A stretch of DNA of 64,000 nt from Caballeronia sp. dw_276 (GTDB taxonomy: Bacteria > Pseudomonadota > Gammaproteobacteria > Burkholderiales > Burkholderiaceae), in contig NZ_JAAVUV010000008.1 in assembly GCF_018449635.1 (NCBI RefSeq), forward strand, positions 1 through 64,000, given 5' to 3'. Positions 26,496-35,386 of the stretch are shown here, in pieces. Under the pieces are notes generated by a model. The model was given only the letters and a program-made list of their open reading frames with translations, had not been told where the DNA came from and made no database searches. Each line of letters begins with the position of its first letter. Position 1 is the first letter of the stretch. The position numbers were made by a program, and so were the translations under genes.

Positions 26496-27671
26496 TTACG
26501 CATCGGATTTGGCGGCGTCGGCCATGTTGACCATGTGCGGACTGACGGTGTCGCTTGGCTTGGCGTGCATCATGCCGTTGACGACGATGCGCTCTCCGGG
26601 CTTGAGACCCGAAGTCACGACGCGCAGATTGTCATGCAGGGAACCAAGCTGAACTTCGCGGTAGACGACCTTGTTTGAACCATCTACAACAAGTACGAAC
26701 TTTTTTGCCTGGTCGGTGCCCACCGCTGCGTCGTCAATCAGAACGGCCGGATGTGGTTCACCACCGCCGACCTTGACGCGCGCATAGAGGCCTGGAACGA
26801 GAGCACCGTCGTCGTTGTTGATAGTGGCGCGTACGCGGATAGTGCCGGACGACGTGTCGAGACGATTGTCGACGGATGTAATGGCCCCCTTTCGCGAGTA
26901 GCCGTCTTCATTTGCAAGACCCAGTGACACAGGTACTTTCGTATTGCGGTCGCGGCCAAGGTATTGCAAATACGTCTGTTCATCGACATCGAACGAGGCG
27001 TATATAGGCGACACCGAAACCAGCGTTGTGAGAAGAGGTGCATTTGCGCCGGTCGATACGACGTTGCCAACCGTCAGCTCAGCACGTGATACGCGGCCAG
27101 TTACAGGGGCAATAACGTTGGTGTAACCCAAATTAACCTGTGCGGCTTCGAGCGCTGCTTCGGCACCCTTTACGCCGGCGGCAGCTTCGCGTGAAGCGTT
27201 TTGCTTTTCGTCGTAGTCCCGCTTTGCAATGGCGTCGTCAGTCAGCAATCGGTCGGCACGCGCGGCGTCGGTCGACGTGTATATCGCCCGCGCTTTTGCT
27301 GCTGCGACCTGTGCAGCCGCACGGTCGACCTCGGCCTGGTAGGGTCGCGGGTCAATCGTGAAGAGCGGGTCGCCTTTCTTGACCAGCGCACCGTCCTTGA
27401 AGTGAACGGCGACAATGGTGCCGGGCACGAGCGGCCGGACCTCGACGTGGTCGATAGCTTCAAGCCGCCCCGAGTAACTTTGCCAGTCCGTGATGGTCTG
27501 CGTGAGGACGGCGGCGACATCAACTGCGGTCGCCGGGGGTGGCGCCTCAGAGGCGTGAGCTGCACTCACGGGAGCTGCCGTGGTCCCGTGGATGAAGCCG
27601 ATGCCTGCGACTGCGCTGACAATAGCCAGCGAACCGAGCGCGACGGTGAGCTTTTTGCGATTAGTGAGCAT
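26496..27671 (-). CDS. bpeE: RND efflux periplasmic adaptor (BpeE/CeoA/MexE type)
   Basis: I use ATG 27671, eight bases after CAGGAG, giving 391 residues. An N-terminal hydrophobic anchor (ALGSLAIVSAVAGIGFIHG) lacks a lipobox, so the protein is probably membrane-anchored. The lipoyl and hairpin domains follow (VEVRPLVPGTIVAVHFKDGALVKKGDPLFTID; the helical part with KRDYDEKQNASREAAAGVKGAE). Then come the beta-barrel and membrane-proximal domains (GRVSRAELTVGNVV). It bridges pump and outer-membrane channel. The gap of 188 bases to the llpE-like gene upstream may hold an internal promoter. Confidence 0.92.
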   Translation of the reverse strand: MLTNRKKLTVALGSLAIVSAVAGIGFIHGTTAAPVSAAHASEAPPPATAVDVAAVLTQTITDWQSYSGRLEAIDHVEVRPLVPGTIVAVHFKDGALVKKGDPLFTIDPRPYQAEVDRAAAQVAAAKARAIYTSTDAARADRLLTDDAIAKRDYDEKQNASREAAAGVKGAEAALEAAQVNLGYTNVIAPVTGRVSRAELTVGNVVSTGANAPLLTTLVSVSPIYASFDVDEQTYLQYLGRDRNTKVPVSLGLANEDGYSRKGAITSVDNRLDTSSGTIRVRATINNDDGALVPGLYARVKVGGGEPHPAVLIDDAAVGTDQAKKFVLVVDGSNKVVYREVQLGSLHDNLRVVTSGLKPGERIVVNGMMHAKPSDTVSPHMVNMADAAKSDA

Positions 27672-27859
27672 GAGTAGTACTCCTGATAGATGCAATGTGG
27701 TCTGTCAAAACATCAAAGCTTTGGACTTCAGTTCATAGCCGCCTCGGCTCCAGGTCCCGCCTCGGATATAGCGTTGAGGAAAGTATGGACGTGGTGTCTC
27801 TAGTTATAAAGTAGCGAAAAGGGGTTTCTTTGTATCCGTCAGAGCGACAATTTAGTTCG

Positions 27860-28708
27860 TTACACGGATGACAGCCGCTTGCGCAGGAAGTCGACGACAT
27901 CGTTAAGCGCCGGCGCGTGCGAGATGAGTTCGCCATGGCAGACGCCCTGGTAGCGTGTTATCTCGACGGGCACACCCGCAGTAATAAGCTCCCGCGCATA
28001 GGTTTCGCCGTCTCCGCGCACGAGGTCGTGTTCCGCCGTTGCTATGAGCGTCGGAGGCAGGGTGCCAAGGCGTCGTGATTCGAGCGGCGCTGCATAAGGG
28101 TGGATGCGTTGACTCGCGCTGGGCAGGTACGCGCGATAAGAGCGCGCACAATCTTCCGGAGCAAGGTCGCCTCTCTCAGACTGACCCTCCATCAGTCGGG
28201 TCATGCTTGGGTCAAGCATTGGCGCGAGTAGCGCCTGCGCTGACAGGCGGCGCAGGCCGCGGTCTCGCGCGATGGCGGCAAGTCCCGCGGCAATGTTGCC
28301 TCCGGCGTCATGTCCGACGGCGGCAATCCGGTTCCAGTCCGCGCGATACCGGCGAGCGGACGCGGTGGCCCACGCCAGAGCCAGATGGGCGTCTTCGGTC
28401 GCAGCTGGAAACGGGAAATCCGGCGCGAGCGAATAACCCACGGCAATGACCCATGCCGGAATTCGCTCTGCAATGAACGACGCAGTTGCGCTCGCTTCGT
28501 CCAGTGAACCCTTGACAAAGCCACCCCCGTGGAAATACATCACGATGGGCATACCGCTGCGAGCGCACGGAAGGAAGCTACGCAACTTGATGTCTTGCGC
28601 GTGTCCTGCAATCGTGACGTCCGAGATATCCAACCTGGCTTTCATCAAAGTATCTGCGCTATGCGCCAAAGGTAAATAAAGTTTAGGCAGCCGGGAGTTT
28701 GCATACAT
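27860..28708 (-). CDS. llpE: LlpE-like alpha/beta hydrolase with altered nucleophile motif
   Basis: This is a 282-residue protein from ATG 28708; a TTG at 28741 and an ATG at 28645 are alternatives, and none has a good ribosome site. It has the hormone-sensitive-lipase layout: the oxyanion motif HGGGF, the nucleophile-elbow region VGHDAGGN, an acidic residue in ATAEHDLV and the histidine in VCHGELISHA. In active HSL enzymes the elbow is GDSAGG; here the serine position is aspartate. A lipase/esterase gene called llpE precedes the adaptor gene in the BpeEF-OprC and CeoAB-OpcM operons, which fits this place. The loss of serine suggests a binding rather than ester-cleaving role, or a changed chemistry. 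Confidence 0.82.
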   Translation of the reverse strand: MYANSRLPKLYLPLAHSADTLMKARLDISDVTIAGHAQDIKLRSFLPCARSGMPIVMYFHGGGFVKGSLDEASATASFIAERIPAWVIAVGYSLAPDFPFPAATEDAHLALAWATASARRYRADWNRIAAVGHDAGGNIAAGLAAIARDRGLRRLSAQALLAPMLDPSMTRLMEGQSERGDLAPEDCARSYRAYLPSASQRIHPYAAPLESRRLGTLPPTLIATAEHDLVRGDGETYARELITAGVPVEITRYQGVCHGELISHAPALNDVVDFLRKRLSSV

Positions 28709-28817
28709 CTGACGGCCAGATAAACATCTCACTTTCGACAAGATAATTCGCTCGCAGCGAATTCTGATTCCACGGGGTTCGCACCACTCGCAGTGCTTCG
28801 TCGCTTTGCCAGCCGGC

Positions 28818-29846
28818 TTACAGTGGCGCCATTTCCCTGCTCCGTGCAGCAGCCGTCCGGGCTAAGCCACTCGCGCGACCAGTCGAGTTTTCGGACCGGC
28901 GATGCGTGATGTATTGGGCAATCCCAGAGGGCGGTATGTTGTCAGCGCGAAGCAACTGGCAGTTCTCAAAAAGTTCGGCAACCCATTCAACGAACACTCG
29001 AACCTGCGGGGATAAGTGACGATTCTGGGGATATACCGCCGAGATTGGAAATGGGCTGGGGCGCCATTTTCCGAGCACTTCAAGCAGGGCACCCGATTGC
29101 AGATGTGGCATTGCCAAGAAATGAGGCACTTGAATGAGTCCGAGGCCTTGCAACCCGCACTGCAGGTAGGCGTCTCCGTCGTTGGCGGCAAGCTTCGAGT
29201 GCATGCGGACTTCGACAGGCTTGCCGTCAACAACGAAATCCATCTCCACAATTCGGCCGTTGCGACTGGAAAAGTAATTTACAGCGGTGTGAGTTTCCAG
29301 GTCTTCGAGTGACAAGGGTTCGCCGTTGCGAGCGATGTATTCGGGGCTTGCGACAGTGACGAACTCTGACACGCCGACCCTTCGCGCAACGAGCGTGGAG
29401 TCTTGCATTGGGCCCATGCGGATAGCACAGTCAACGCTGTCCTGAACCAGGTCGACGGCCCTGTCGCCGACCCCGAGCATGAGGTCGATATCCGGGTAGC
29501 GAGAGTGAAAATCGTCTAGCGCCGGAACGACTACCAGGCGACCGATTGAACCGGGCATATCGACTTTAAGCTTCCCGCGCGGGGATGACGCTTGGGAAAA
29601 CGAGCTTTCCGAATCCTCGACCTCGGCGAGTATGCGCGAGCAGCGCTCATAGTAGGCAGCGCCGTCCGGAGTGAGGCTGATGCGCCGTGTTGTACGATTA
29701 AGCAGGCGCACCTTGAGGTAGGCCTCAAGAGTCTGGATAATGGTCGTCACCGACGAACGCGTCATGTGGAGAGAGTCGGCGGCACCTGAAAAGCTGTTTG
29801 TTTCAACCACCCGTGTGAAGACCCGCATCGCTTGAAGTTTGTCCAT
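28818..29846 (-). CDS. LysR-family regulator of the RND operon (BpeT/CeoR type)
   Basis: This 342-residue protein has an N-terminal winged helix (MDKLQAMRVFTRVVETNSFSGAADSLHMTRSSVTTIIQTLEAYL, residues 1-44) and an effector domain from about residue 90. A C-terminal extension of about 35 residues (HRRSENSTGRASGLARTA) is longer than in most LysR proteins. It lies directly upstream of the llpE-like gene on the same strand with about 110 bases between, so the two could be cotranscribed or separately promoted. In Burkholderia the matching LysR protein activates the pump operon in response to its substrates. The ribosome site (GCGAGAATC) is weak. Confidence 0.88.
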   Translation of the reverse strand: MDKLQAMRVFTRVVETNSFSGAADSLHMTRSSVTTIIQTLEAYLKVRLLNRTTRRISLTPDGAAYYERCSRILAEVEDSESSFSQASSPRGKLKVDMPGSIGRLVVVPALDDFHSRYPDIDLMLGVGDRAVDLVQDSVDCAIRMGPMQDSTLVARRVGVSEFVTVASPEYIARNGEPLSLEDLETHTAVNYFSSRNGRIVEMDFVVDGKPVEVRMHSKLAANDGDAYLQCGLQGLGLIQVPHFLAMPHLQSGALLEVLGKWRPSPFPISAVYPQNRHLSPQVRVFVEWVAELFENCQLLRADNIPPSGIAQYITHRRSENSTGRASGLARTAAARSREMAPL

Positions 29847-29913
29847 GATTCTCGCTTATGGCAGTACGCTATGCGACGGTTTTTCCGTCGCTGCAATCAA
29901 TCAGATGGCTCTG

Positions 29914-30582
29914 TTACATCGCACCAGGCTCGCCCGACTGGCGCTCAACCTCGCTCGCGAGTTCTTCGATATAAGAGTCTTGCAAACCACACTCCGACAA
30001 AGCCTTGCTCAGCTTCAGCAGATACTCGGTATTGCTTCCAAACTGCCCGGTCGCGGTGCTAATGAGCGGGGCAACGGTTGCCACCCTTGAATCTTGCTCG
30101 AACTGCTCGCAACGCTCGTCCGCAACAAAAGTGAGAGCATGCGTTTCGGTACCATCCTGCAGTGTTATCAATGCCCATGTTGGACGGTACGACCCGAGCA
30201 CCATCTCCCGTATCCAAACGAGCTGAAGCTCTTTGTCCAGCGTCGCGTCCGGCAATTTCAATGCGACGCCGTCGGTCTGGTCGCCTTGCCGCAGCGCAAG
30301 CATGCGCCCTGGGCCCTCGGGGCTGCCTCGACCTGTAACCATGCGCAGGCAAAAGCTTCGATGCCAGCCGTGCAACGTTGCAGTCTGCCGTTTCTCGAAC
30401 TCAACCAATGGATTCCACATAAGAGAGCCGTAGGCGAAAATCCACGTGTCTACTAAACCGGCTGGTCTTGCCAGCATGGTCTCCGTGAGCGAACTCTGAA
30501 TTCGCTCGCGAGTCCACAGATTCGGCTGCGACTCGAAATGCTCGAGGTACGCGCCTGAGTTAATCGCCTCTCTTGTCAACAT
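29914..30582 (-). CDS. chaC: ChaC-family gamma-glutamylcyclotransferase
   Basis: I use the second ATG (30582) because GGGAAG lies six bases before it, giving 222 residues. The family signature FAYGSLMWNP lies at about residues 49-58. The conserved GRGSPEGPGRMLAL follows, with the glutamate expected to act as acid/base. ChaC enzymes split glutathione into 5-oxoproline and Cys-Gly in the cytoplasm. It lies 67 bases upstream of the LysR gene on the same strand. A link to the GST gene at 17 kb is thematic only. The assignment is firm. Confidence 0.93.
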   Translation of the reverse strand: MLTREAINSGAYLEHFESQPNLWTRERIQSSLTETMLARPAGLVDTWIFAYGSLMWNPLVEFEKRQTATLHGWHRSFCLRMVTGRGSPEGPGRMLALRQGDQTDGVALKLPDATLDKELQLVWIREMVLGSYRPTWALITLQDGTETHALTFVADERCEQFEQDSRVATVAPLISTATGQFGSNTEYLLKLSKALSECGLQDSYIEELASEVERQSGEPGAM

Positions 30583-30797
30583 CGCCATCTTCCCGTCAAG
30601 TTTGAAAGTGGTGAGACGTTGAATGACGACGTTTCATACGCCGCAGAAAACATGTCCCACGATGCGCGACAGTATGATGGCGACGTACTACCAGATAAAC
30701 ACCCCTGCAGGCGACGCTTTGGCCACTCAAAAGCGACAATCGTTGGCGCCTTTGGGGACTAACGGCAGCTCCCGTGCGAACAGGAAGCCGATGATGT

Positions 30798-31376
30798 TCA
30801 CGCCTCACCGGTCCGCTTCAGAGCTGACGCGAGAATCATGGCGTCGCTATTTGCGGGAGTTCTTCCTCCGCGAATCTGCGGGCGATACACCGCGTCGCCC
30901 CTTCCGATGTGCGCCCCTGAGAGGGCACATCGCCCCGTGCGGCGGGCATGCGCTGGCGCCCAGACCTGTTCTTCGTAGTTGCACAAGGTAGGGTCGTGCC
31001 AAGAAAGGCACACCCTTGAGTTGGCCATGTGCTCCAAAATCGTCACGGAAAATGTTTTTACCTGCGCGTCATGCGAGGCGGTCTGCCAGGACCCGCGACG
31101 GTCTTCCGGCGGCCCCACCTCGAGCGGCACCTTTGATGGGTCCGAAAACTGCCGGAGGGCAGCGAGCGTGCGTGACCAAGGGTCACTTTTGCCACGCATG
31201 GCAGTGTCGGAAGAGGAGCGAGACCGGCCGACGTGGCCGCGTTTATGAGGCAAGCCGACGAGCGGCGCTTCCGCGGCGGCGCATGTATTTGATGGCACGG
31301 GCTTTGAAGACTCAAAGCTGTCGGTTCCGGTCGTGGACTGCGAAAGCCCAATTGCTACTTGAGTGTTCAACATCAT
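30798..31376 (-). CDS. DUF3331 domain protein
   Basis: ATG 31376 follows GGAGAGGAA, which fixes the start and gives 192 residues; the frame continues upstream to 31445. The N-terminal 110 residues are serine- and proline-rich and probably disordered. The C-terminal 85 residues match my memory of DUF3331, a family mostly seen in Burkholderia: VCLSWHDPTLCNYEEQVW, then ARRTGRCALSGAHIGRGDAVYRP and NSDAMILASAL. The CALSG and C-rich context suggest a small metal-binding or structural knuckle. Function unknown. Confidence 0.82.
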   Translation of the reverse strand: MMLNTQVAIGLSQSTTGTDSFESSKPVPSNTCAAAEAPLVGLPHKRGHVGRSRSSSDTAMRGKSDPWSRTLAALRQFSDPSKVPLEVGPPEDRRGSWQTASHDAQVKTFSVTILEHMANSRVCLSWHDPTLCNYEEQVWAPAHARRTGRCALSGAHIGRGDAVYRPQIRGGRTPANSDAMILASALKRTGEA

Positions 31377-32032
31377 TTCCTCTCCTGCAGAGTTAATGCG
31401 GCTATCGAACAGCGAGTGGGATGTGGACCCATCTACTGGAGACATACCTGCCTCAAGTCCACGGTCCGTCTATAGACGTTTCTATCAAGCCAACTGACGA
31501 AGGTGTACTCGATGTATGCATTAGCGCCGACGAATATCCAGTTATGCAGAGCTGGTGACATGGCTAGTTTCTCGAGGCAGTTGTTGCGACGGGTAGGATG
31601 AGACGTACAAGCACGGCTGCAAGCGAAGTTAAATGCCGACTTGCCTTATCGCGGTGACCAAGGGAACTGATGGATGTGGAACTACGGACAACCGTACTGC
31701 CATCAGACATGCGCTATCGCGATGACTTAAGAGTACGTACGACAAAGAAGGGAATCTATTCTACGGTCGGGTACAGCAATGCCGCGAAGGCGTACTCGGG
31801 ATATACAGCCGTATAGCGCAACGGTTCAAAATGATTCATACGTGGACGACCAACGAAAGGGAAAACGAGTAATCGAAACTTCACCGCGTTTATACGTTTG
31901 TATATGATGGGGAGTGTGGATGTTGGATTGGAAAAGCGGGTTTCTTTCATGTGCGTAATGGACATCGAAGGTCTTGTACGTTGCTGACGCGGGCCATCAA
32001 GCGTAAGCCAGAGACCCGCCACAGGAGGAAGC
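31377..32032. other. 656-bp promoter region of the histidine kinase
   Basis: No convincing gene; the minus-strand frame 31756-32043 lacks a ribosome site. It contains a short palindrome at 31891-31904 (annotated separately) and the ribosome site AGGAGGAA at about 32020-32028 for the kinase. The DUF3331 gene and the kinase are divergent, so both promoters lie here. Confidence 0.45.
31891..31904. promoter_or_regulatory. palindrome TATAC-N4-GTATA upstream of the kinase gene
   Basis: TATAC (31891-31895), GTTT, GTATA (31900-31904) is a perfect 5-bp dyad about 130 bases before the kinase start. The same ATAC-N4-GTAT architecture recurs at 33916-33927 just before the partner receiver gene, so it may be a shared operator of the two-component system. 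Confidence 0.4.
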
Positions 32033-33874
32033 GTGGGCGGCATGATAGGTTCGTCGGATAAGAGCAGTCAGTGGGGTTACCTGGTGCGGCTATGGATTAG
32101 CGGGAGCGTCCTCCTTTGCGCCATTGCGTGGCTTTGCTTGAACCTTCAGCTGAGAATTGCCACGACCGGTTTCTGCATGCTGATTGTCATCGTGCTGCTG
32201 TCTCTTCTGGACAGCTTCATTTCATCGGCGATATTTTCAATCGTCGGCGGCCTGCTGCTGAACATCTTTTTCACTCCACCCATTTACAGTTTTGAAATCG
32301 AGAAGCCGCAGGATGTGCTGCCCATTACCGCTTTTTTTATCACGTCGATTGCTATTACTTCGCTCGTGCGACGAATCAGAACAGCTGAACGCCTGCAGAG
32401 GGAGCAGGCAAGGCTGTTGGACCTGACTCACGATACGGTATTCGTTCGTGACCGGCAGGATGTCATCACCTATTGGAATCACGCTGCGGAAGTGCTCTAC
32501 GGGTGGAACAGGTCCGAAGCTATTGGGAAAGTTGCCGACAACCTGCTAAAAACCGTTTTTCCGATGCCGCGCGAGGAGGCAGAACTGGCGCTGCTACGCA
32601 ATGGATACTGGGAAGGTGACCTCGTGCACTTAAAGCGGGACGGCTCATCTGTCTTAGTAGCGAGCCGCTGGACGGTACAGCGCGACAGCCAGGGCCAGCC
32701 CTGCGCGACGCTGGAGACGAACAACGATATAACGCAGCGCCGACAGGCCGAAGAGCTTGTCAGGAAGAGCCAGGCCCAGTACCTTGCAGAAGCCCAGCAA
32801 CTCAGTCGCACTGGCAGCTTCGGCTGGAACGTGGCAACCGACGAACTCTTTTGCTCGGAGGAGGCGTTCCGGATTTTTGAATGCGACCCTGCGCGCGCGC
32901 CCACGCTTGATACGGTGCGCGAGCGCCTTCACCCTGAAGATGTTCATCTCTTTGAACACGTGGTCTCCCAAGTAAGAGGCACGGGGGAGGATTTCGACAT
33001 TGAGCACCGACTACTTTTTCCAGATGGCAGGGTAAAACACTTGCACGTCGTGGCACACAGTACCCATGCTGTCGACGATAACCGTCAGTTTATTGGTGCT
33101 GTCATGGACGTGACGGGCGCGCGGGAGACGGAGACGCAACTTCGGCAGACGCAAAACGAGCTTGCTCGCGCCAGCCGCATCACGGCTTTGGGCGAGCTGA
33201 GCGCCTCCATTGCACACGAAGTCGGACAGCCCCTCGCAGCCATCATCACGAGCGGCGAAGCCTGCCTGCGCTGGTTGCATCGAGACCCGCCTAACTTCGA
33301 GGAAATCGAAGGTTGTGTGAATGAGATGACCAACGAGGGCAATCGGGCAGCCGAAATAGTCCAGCGGGTGAGGAAGTTGATGAAGGGCGCGCCACCCGAA
33401 CATGCCCCGGTGAATGTTAACGAACTGGTCGGGGAGGTGGTCGCGCTCACAAGGACCGAGATGGAAAGCCATGGTTGCTGCCTTGTCCTGAACCTTGAGC
33501 CAAAAACTCTCGCCGTGCTGGGGGACCGGGTGCAGCTTCAGCAGGTGCTCATCAATATCATCATCAACGGGTTGCAATCGATGGCGTCGGCGCCTGACAA
33601 GCATCGGCTGGCGCTGAGTTCGCTGACCGACGTTAACGGTAGTGTGGTGCTCGCCGTGCGCGATAACGGCCCAGGCATAAGTGATGCCAACCTTCCGCGC
33701 CTTTTCGATGCCTTCTTTACTACCCGCAGTACCGGTATGGGCATGGGGCTCGCCATCTGTAGCTCGATTATTGAGGCGCATGGCGGCCAAATTTCGGCCT
33801 CTAACAACCCTGAGGGCGGGGCAACGTTTTGTGTCACGTTGCCTTTAAGTCAGGCGTCTGCCGTAGCCACGTGA
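32033..33874 (+). CDS. membrane PAS sensor histidine kinase
   Basis: A GTG start at 32033 follows AGGAGGAA; ATG 32042 is an alternative. The product has 613 residues. A KdpD-like (DUF4118) block of four membrane spans occupies residues 15-115. One PAS domain follows at about 125-245 (LLDLTHDTVFVRDRQDVITYWNHAAE) and a second PAS/PAC at about 255-370. The histidine phosphorylation box is LGELSASIAHEVGQPLAAI with H395. A full HATPase domain ends the protein: N-box NIIINGLQSM, G1 DNGPGI, G2 GMGMGLAI. It resembles FixL/RSc-type kinases paired with FixJ-type regulators. Two such regulators lie immediately downstream. The signal is unknown. Confidence 0.93.
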   Translation: MGGMIGSSDKSSQWGYLVRLWISGSVLLCAIAWLCLNLQLRIATTGFCMLIVIVLLSLLDSFISSAIFSIVGGLLLNIFFTPPIYSFEIEKPQDVLPITAFFITSIAITSLVRRIRTAERLQREQARLLDLTHDTVFVRDRQDVITYWNHAAEVLYGWNRSEAIGKVADNLLKTVFPMPREEAELALLRNGYWEGDLVHLKRDGSSVLVASRWTVQRDSQGQPCATLETNNDITQRRQAEELVRKSQAQYLAEAQQLSRTGSFGWNVATDELFCSEEAFRIFECDPARAPTLDTVRERLHPEDVHLFEHVVSQVRGTGEDFDIEHRLLFPDGRVKHLHVVAHSTHAVDDNRQFIGAVMDVTGARETETQLRQTQNELARASRITALGELSASIAHEVGQPLAAIITSGEACLRWLHRDPPNFEEIEGCVNEMTNEGNRAAEIVQRVRKLMKGAPPEHAPVNVNELVGEVVALTRTEMESHGCCLVLNLEPKTLAVLGDRVQLQQVLINIIINGLQSMASAPDKHRLALSSLTDVNGSVVLAVRDNGPGISDANLPRLFDAFFTTRSTGMGMGLAICSSIIEAHGGQISASNNPEGGATFCVTLPLSQASAVAT

Positions 33875-33914
33875 CCGGACAGATTCGACCGGCTGCCGTC
33901 CGGAACAACCCGCT

Positions 33915-33927
33915 TATACAATCGTAT
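33915..33927. promoter_or_regulatory. palindrome ATAC-N4-GTAT before the receiver gene
   Basis: TATAC at 33915-33919, AATC, GTAT at 33924-33927. It is a second copy of the dyad found before the kinase gene (31891-31904), placed about 100 bases before the TTG start of the single-domain receiver. Two sites in one two-component locus make a common binding protein plausible. Confidence 0.35.
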
Positions 33928-34026
33928 CATCGCGTCGGCGTTGCCTATGAGGTAGCCTGTAAGGTAAGAGCCGACGGGCATGGTGAACTGTTTGGTCATT
34001 CCTTGGAGAGAGGTAGGGGCCACGAT

Positions 34027-34398
34027 TTGCGGACAACACCTGTAGTATCTATTATCGACGACGACCTAGCCGTACGTCGCGCGCTTGGCAGTCTGGTGCG
34101 CTCTTTGGGCTGGGAGGCACGGCTTTTTGATTCAGCCGAAGCGTTTCTTGCCTCTGGGGAAGCTTCCGCTACCTCGTGCCTGATTTCAGATATCCGGATG
34201 TCCGGCATCTCAGGTGTCGACATGCACGAGCGCCTAGTTGCACAGGGTGTCGCGCCTGCCACGATTTTCATCAGTGCATATCCGACGCCGGCGCTACACG
34301 CGCGAGCTACCGGTAACGGCGCCCTTGTTCTTCTACAAAAGCCCTACCAAGCTTCTGCGATGACCCACTGGCTTTCGGTTGCACTCCGCAATCCGTAG
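34027..34398 (+). CDS. stand-alone FixJ-type receiver domain
   Basis: I place the start at TTG 34027, because GAGAGAGGTAGGGG stands just upstream and the receiver fold begins three residues later; the frame is open back to 33829 in other contexts. The 123-residue product has the acidic pair in VSIIDDD (11-13), the phospho-acceptor D55 in CLISDIRMSG, a serine switch residue in IFISAY and the conserved lysine in LLQKPY. No output domain follows. It may act as a phosphate sink or an anti-activator for the kinase encoded upstream. The gene is convergent with the full-length regulator, with only 17 bases between the stops. Confidence 0.82.
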   Translation: MRTTPVVSIIDDDLAVRRALGSLVRSLGWEARLFDSAEAFLASGEASATSCLISDIRMSGISGVDMHERLVAQGVAPATIFISAYPTPALHARATGNGALVLLQKPYQASAMTHWLSVALRNP

Positions 34399-34415
34399 GC
34401 GCATTGGTCTGGTCG

Positions 34416-35135
34416 TTATCGCCGGGCATCGCCTGTTCCTCCGCGCAGTACTTGGGAATCTCGCGACTCATGTGGCTCGATGCCGAGCGCTTCTGCCTTG
34501 CGAACAAGGTCGGGGAGGGAGCGTGCGTTAAGCTTACGCATCACCTGACCGCGGTGAACCTTGACGGTAATTTCGCTAAGGTTCATTTCTGACGCAATCT
34601 GTTTGTTGAGCAGGCCAGCCAAAACGAACGGCAGCACCTCTTTCTCGCGAGGCGACAGCGTCCCATAGGAAGCTCTCAGTCCCGCAGCAACGTTTTCGGA
34701 TGCAAGTCGCGTGGCGTCCCGGGCGAGCGCCTGGCCGATGGCGTCGAGCATGTCCTGGTCGCGAAATGGCTTGGCAAAGAAGTCCATCGCGCCCGATTTC
34801 ATCGCCTTCACGCTCATCTCAATGTCGCCATGCCCGGTCATGAACAAAACGGGGATACCCAGTCCGCTTTGCACAATCTCCTGCTGGAAAGCCAGACCGT
34901 TCTTGTTTCGTAACCGCACATCCAAGAGGAGGCAACTTGGCACCGCGGGACGTGCGAAATGCAAAAACTCCTCTGTGGATGAGAACGTCTCAACATGCAT
35001 GTCGACCGACCGCATGAGCGTCGCCAGAGCACGACGTACCGGTGCTTCATCGTCGACGACATAGACGATAGCGTCGCGCCTGTCGGGAGGGGGGGAAGGC
35101 TTCACGGGCGGTAGAATGACAAATCCATTAGACAT
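34416..35135 (-). CDS. FixJ/NarL-family response regulator
   Basis: This 239-residue protein has a receiver at residues 22-140 (VVDDE at 26-30, phospho-acceptor D72 in LLLDVRLRNKNG, MTGHGD, FFAKPF). A LuxR-type helix-turn-helix follows at about 160-225 (LSPREKEVLPFVLAGLLNKQIASEMNLSEITVKVHRGQVM). It should be the DNA-binding partner of the kinase at 32033. It is convergent with the stand-alone receiver gene. Upstream, between it and the AraC gene, there is a 12-base spaced dyad. Confidence 0.93.
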   Translation of the reverse strand: MSNGFVILPPVKPSPPPDRRDAIVYVVDDEAPVRRALATLMRSVDMHVETFSSTEEFLHFARPAVPSCLLLDVRLRNKNGLAFQQEIVQSGLGIPVLFMTGHGDIEMSVKAMKSGAMDFFAKPFRDQDMLDAIGQALARDATRLASENVAAGLRASYGTLSPREKEVLPFVLAGLLNKQIASEMNLSEITVKVHRGQVMRKLNARSLPDLVRKAEALGIEPHESRDSQVLRGGTGDARR

Positions 35136-35256
35136 CTGGCCACTCCGGCTGGAGCTTGATTTGCGTCAGCAGGCTTCCTGTTGCGTCGACGTATTCTTTG
35201 CCTTCCCGCGAATGATGTATAGAACGACAATACGGCCGCTTGTCTCACGCGTCGCT

Positions 35257-35278
35257 TGTAAATTACGAAAAGATTACA
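35257..35278. promoter_or_regulatory. dyad TGTAA-N12-TTACA in divergent promoter region
   Basis: TGTAA at 35257-35261 and TTACA at 35274-35278, in the 250-bp region between the divergent response regulator and AraC genes. The stretch is AT-rich (ATTACGAAAAGATTACATGTTTTTTTAG in and after it, in parts). It could be an operator; five-base arms also arise by chance. Confidence 0.3.
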
Positions 35279-35386
35279 TGTTTTTTTAGCCGTGCGCGTT
35301 TCAAAAAATTTGTGTTAAATCTGCCCCAATGATGGTGGGTGTTGCGTCGTTGGCGCGGACTCCCCACTTATTTTCGGGAGGCTGCA

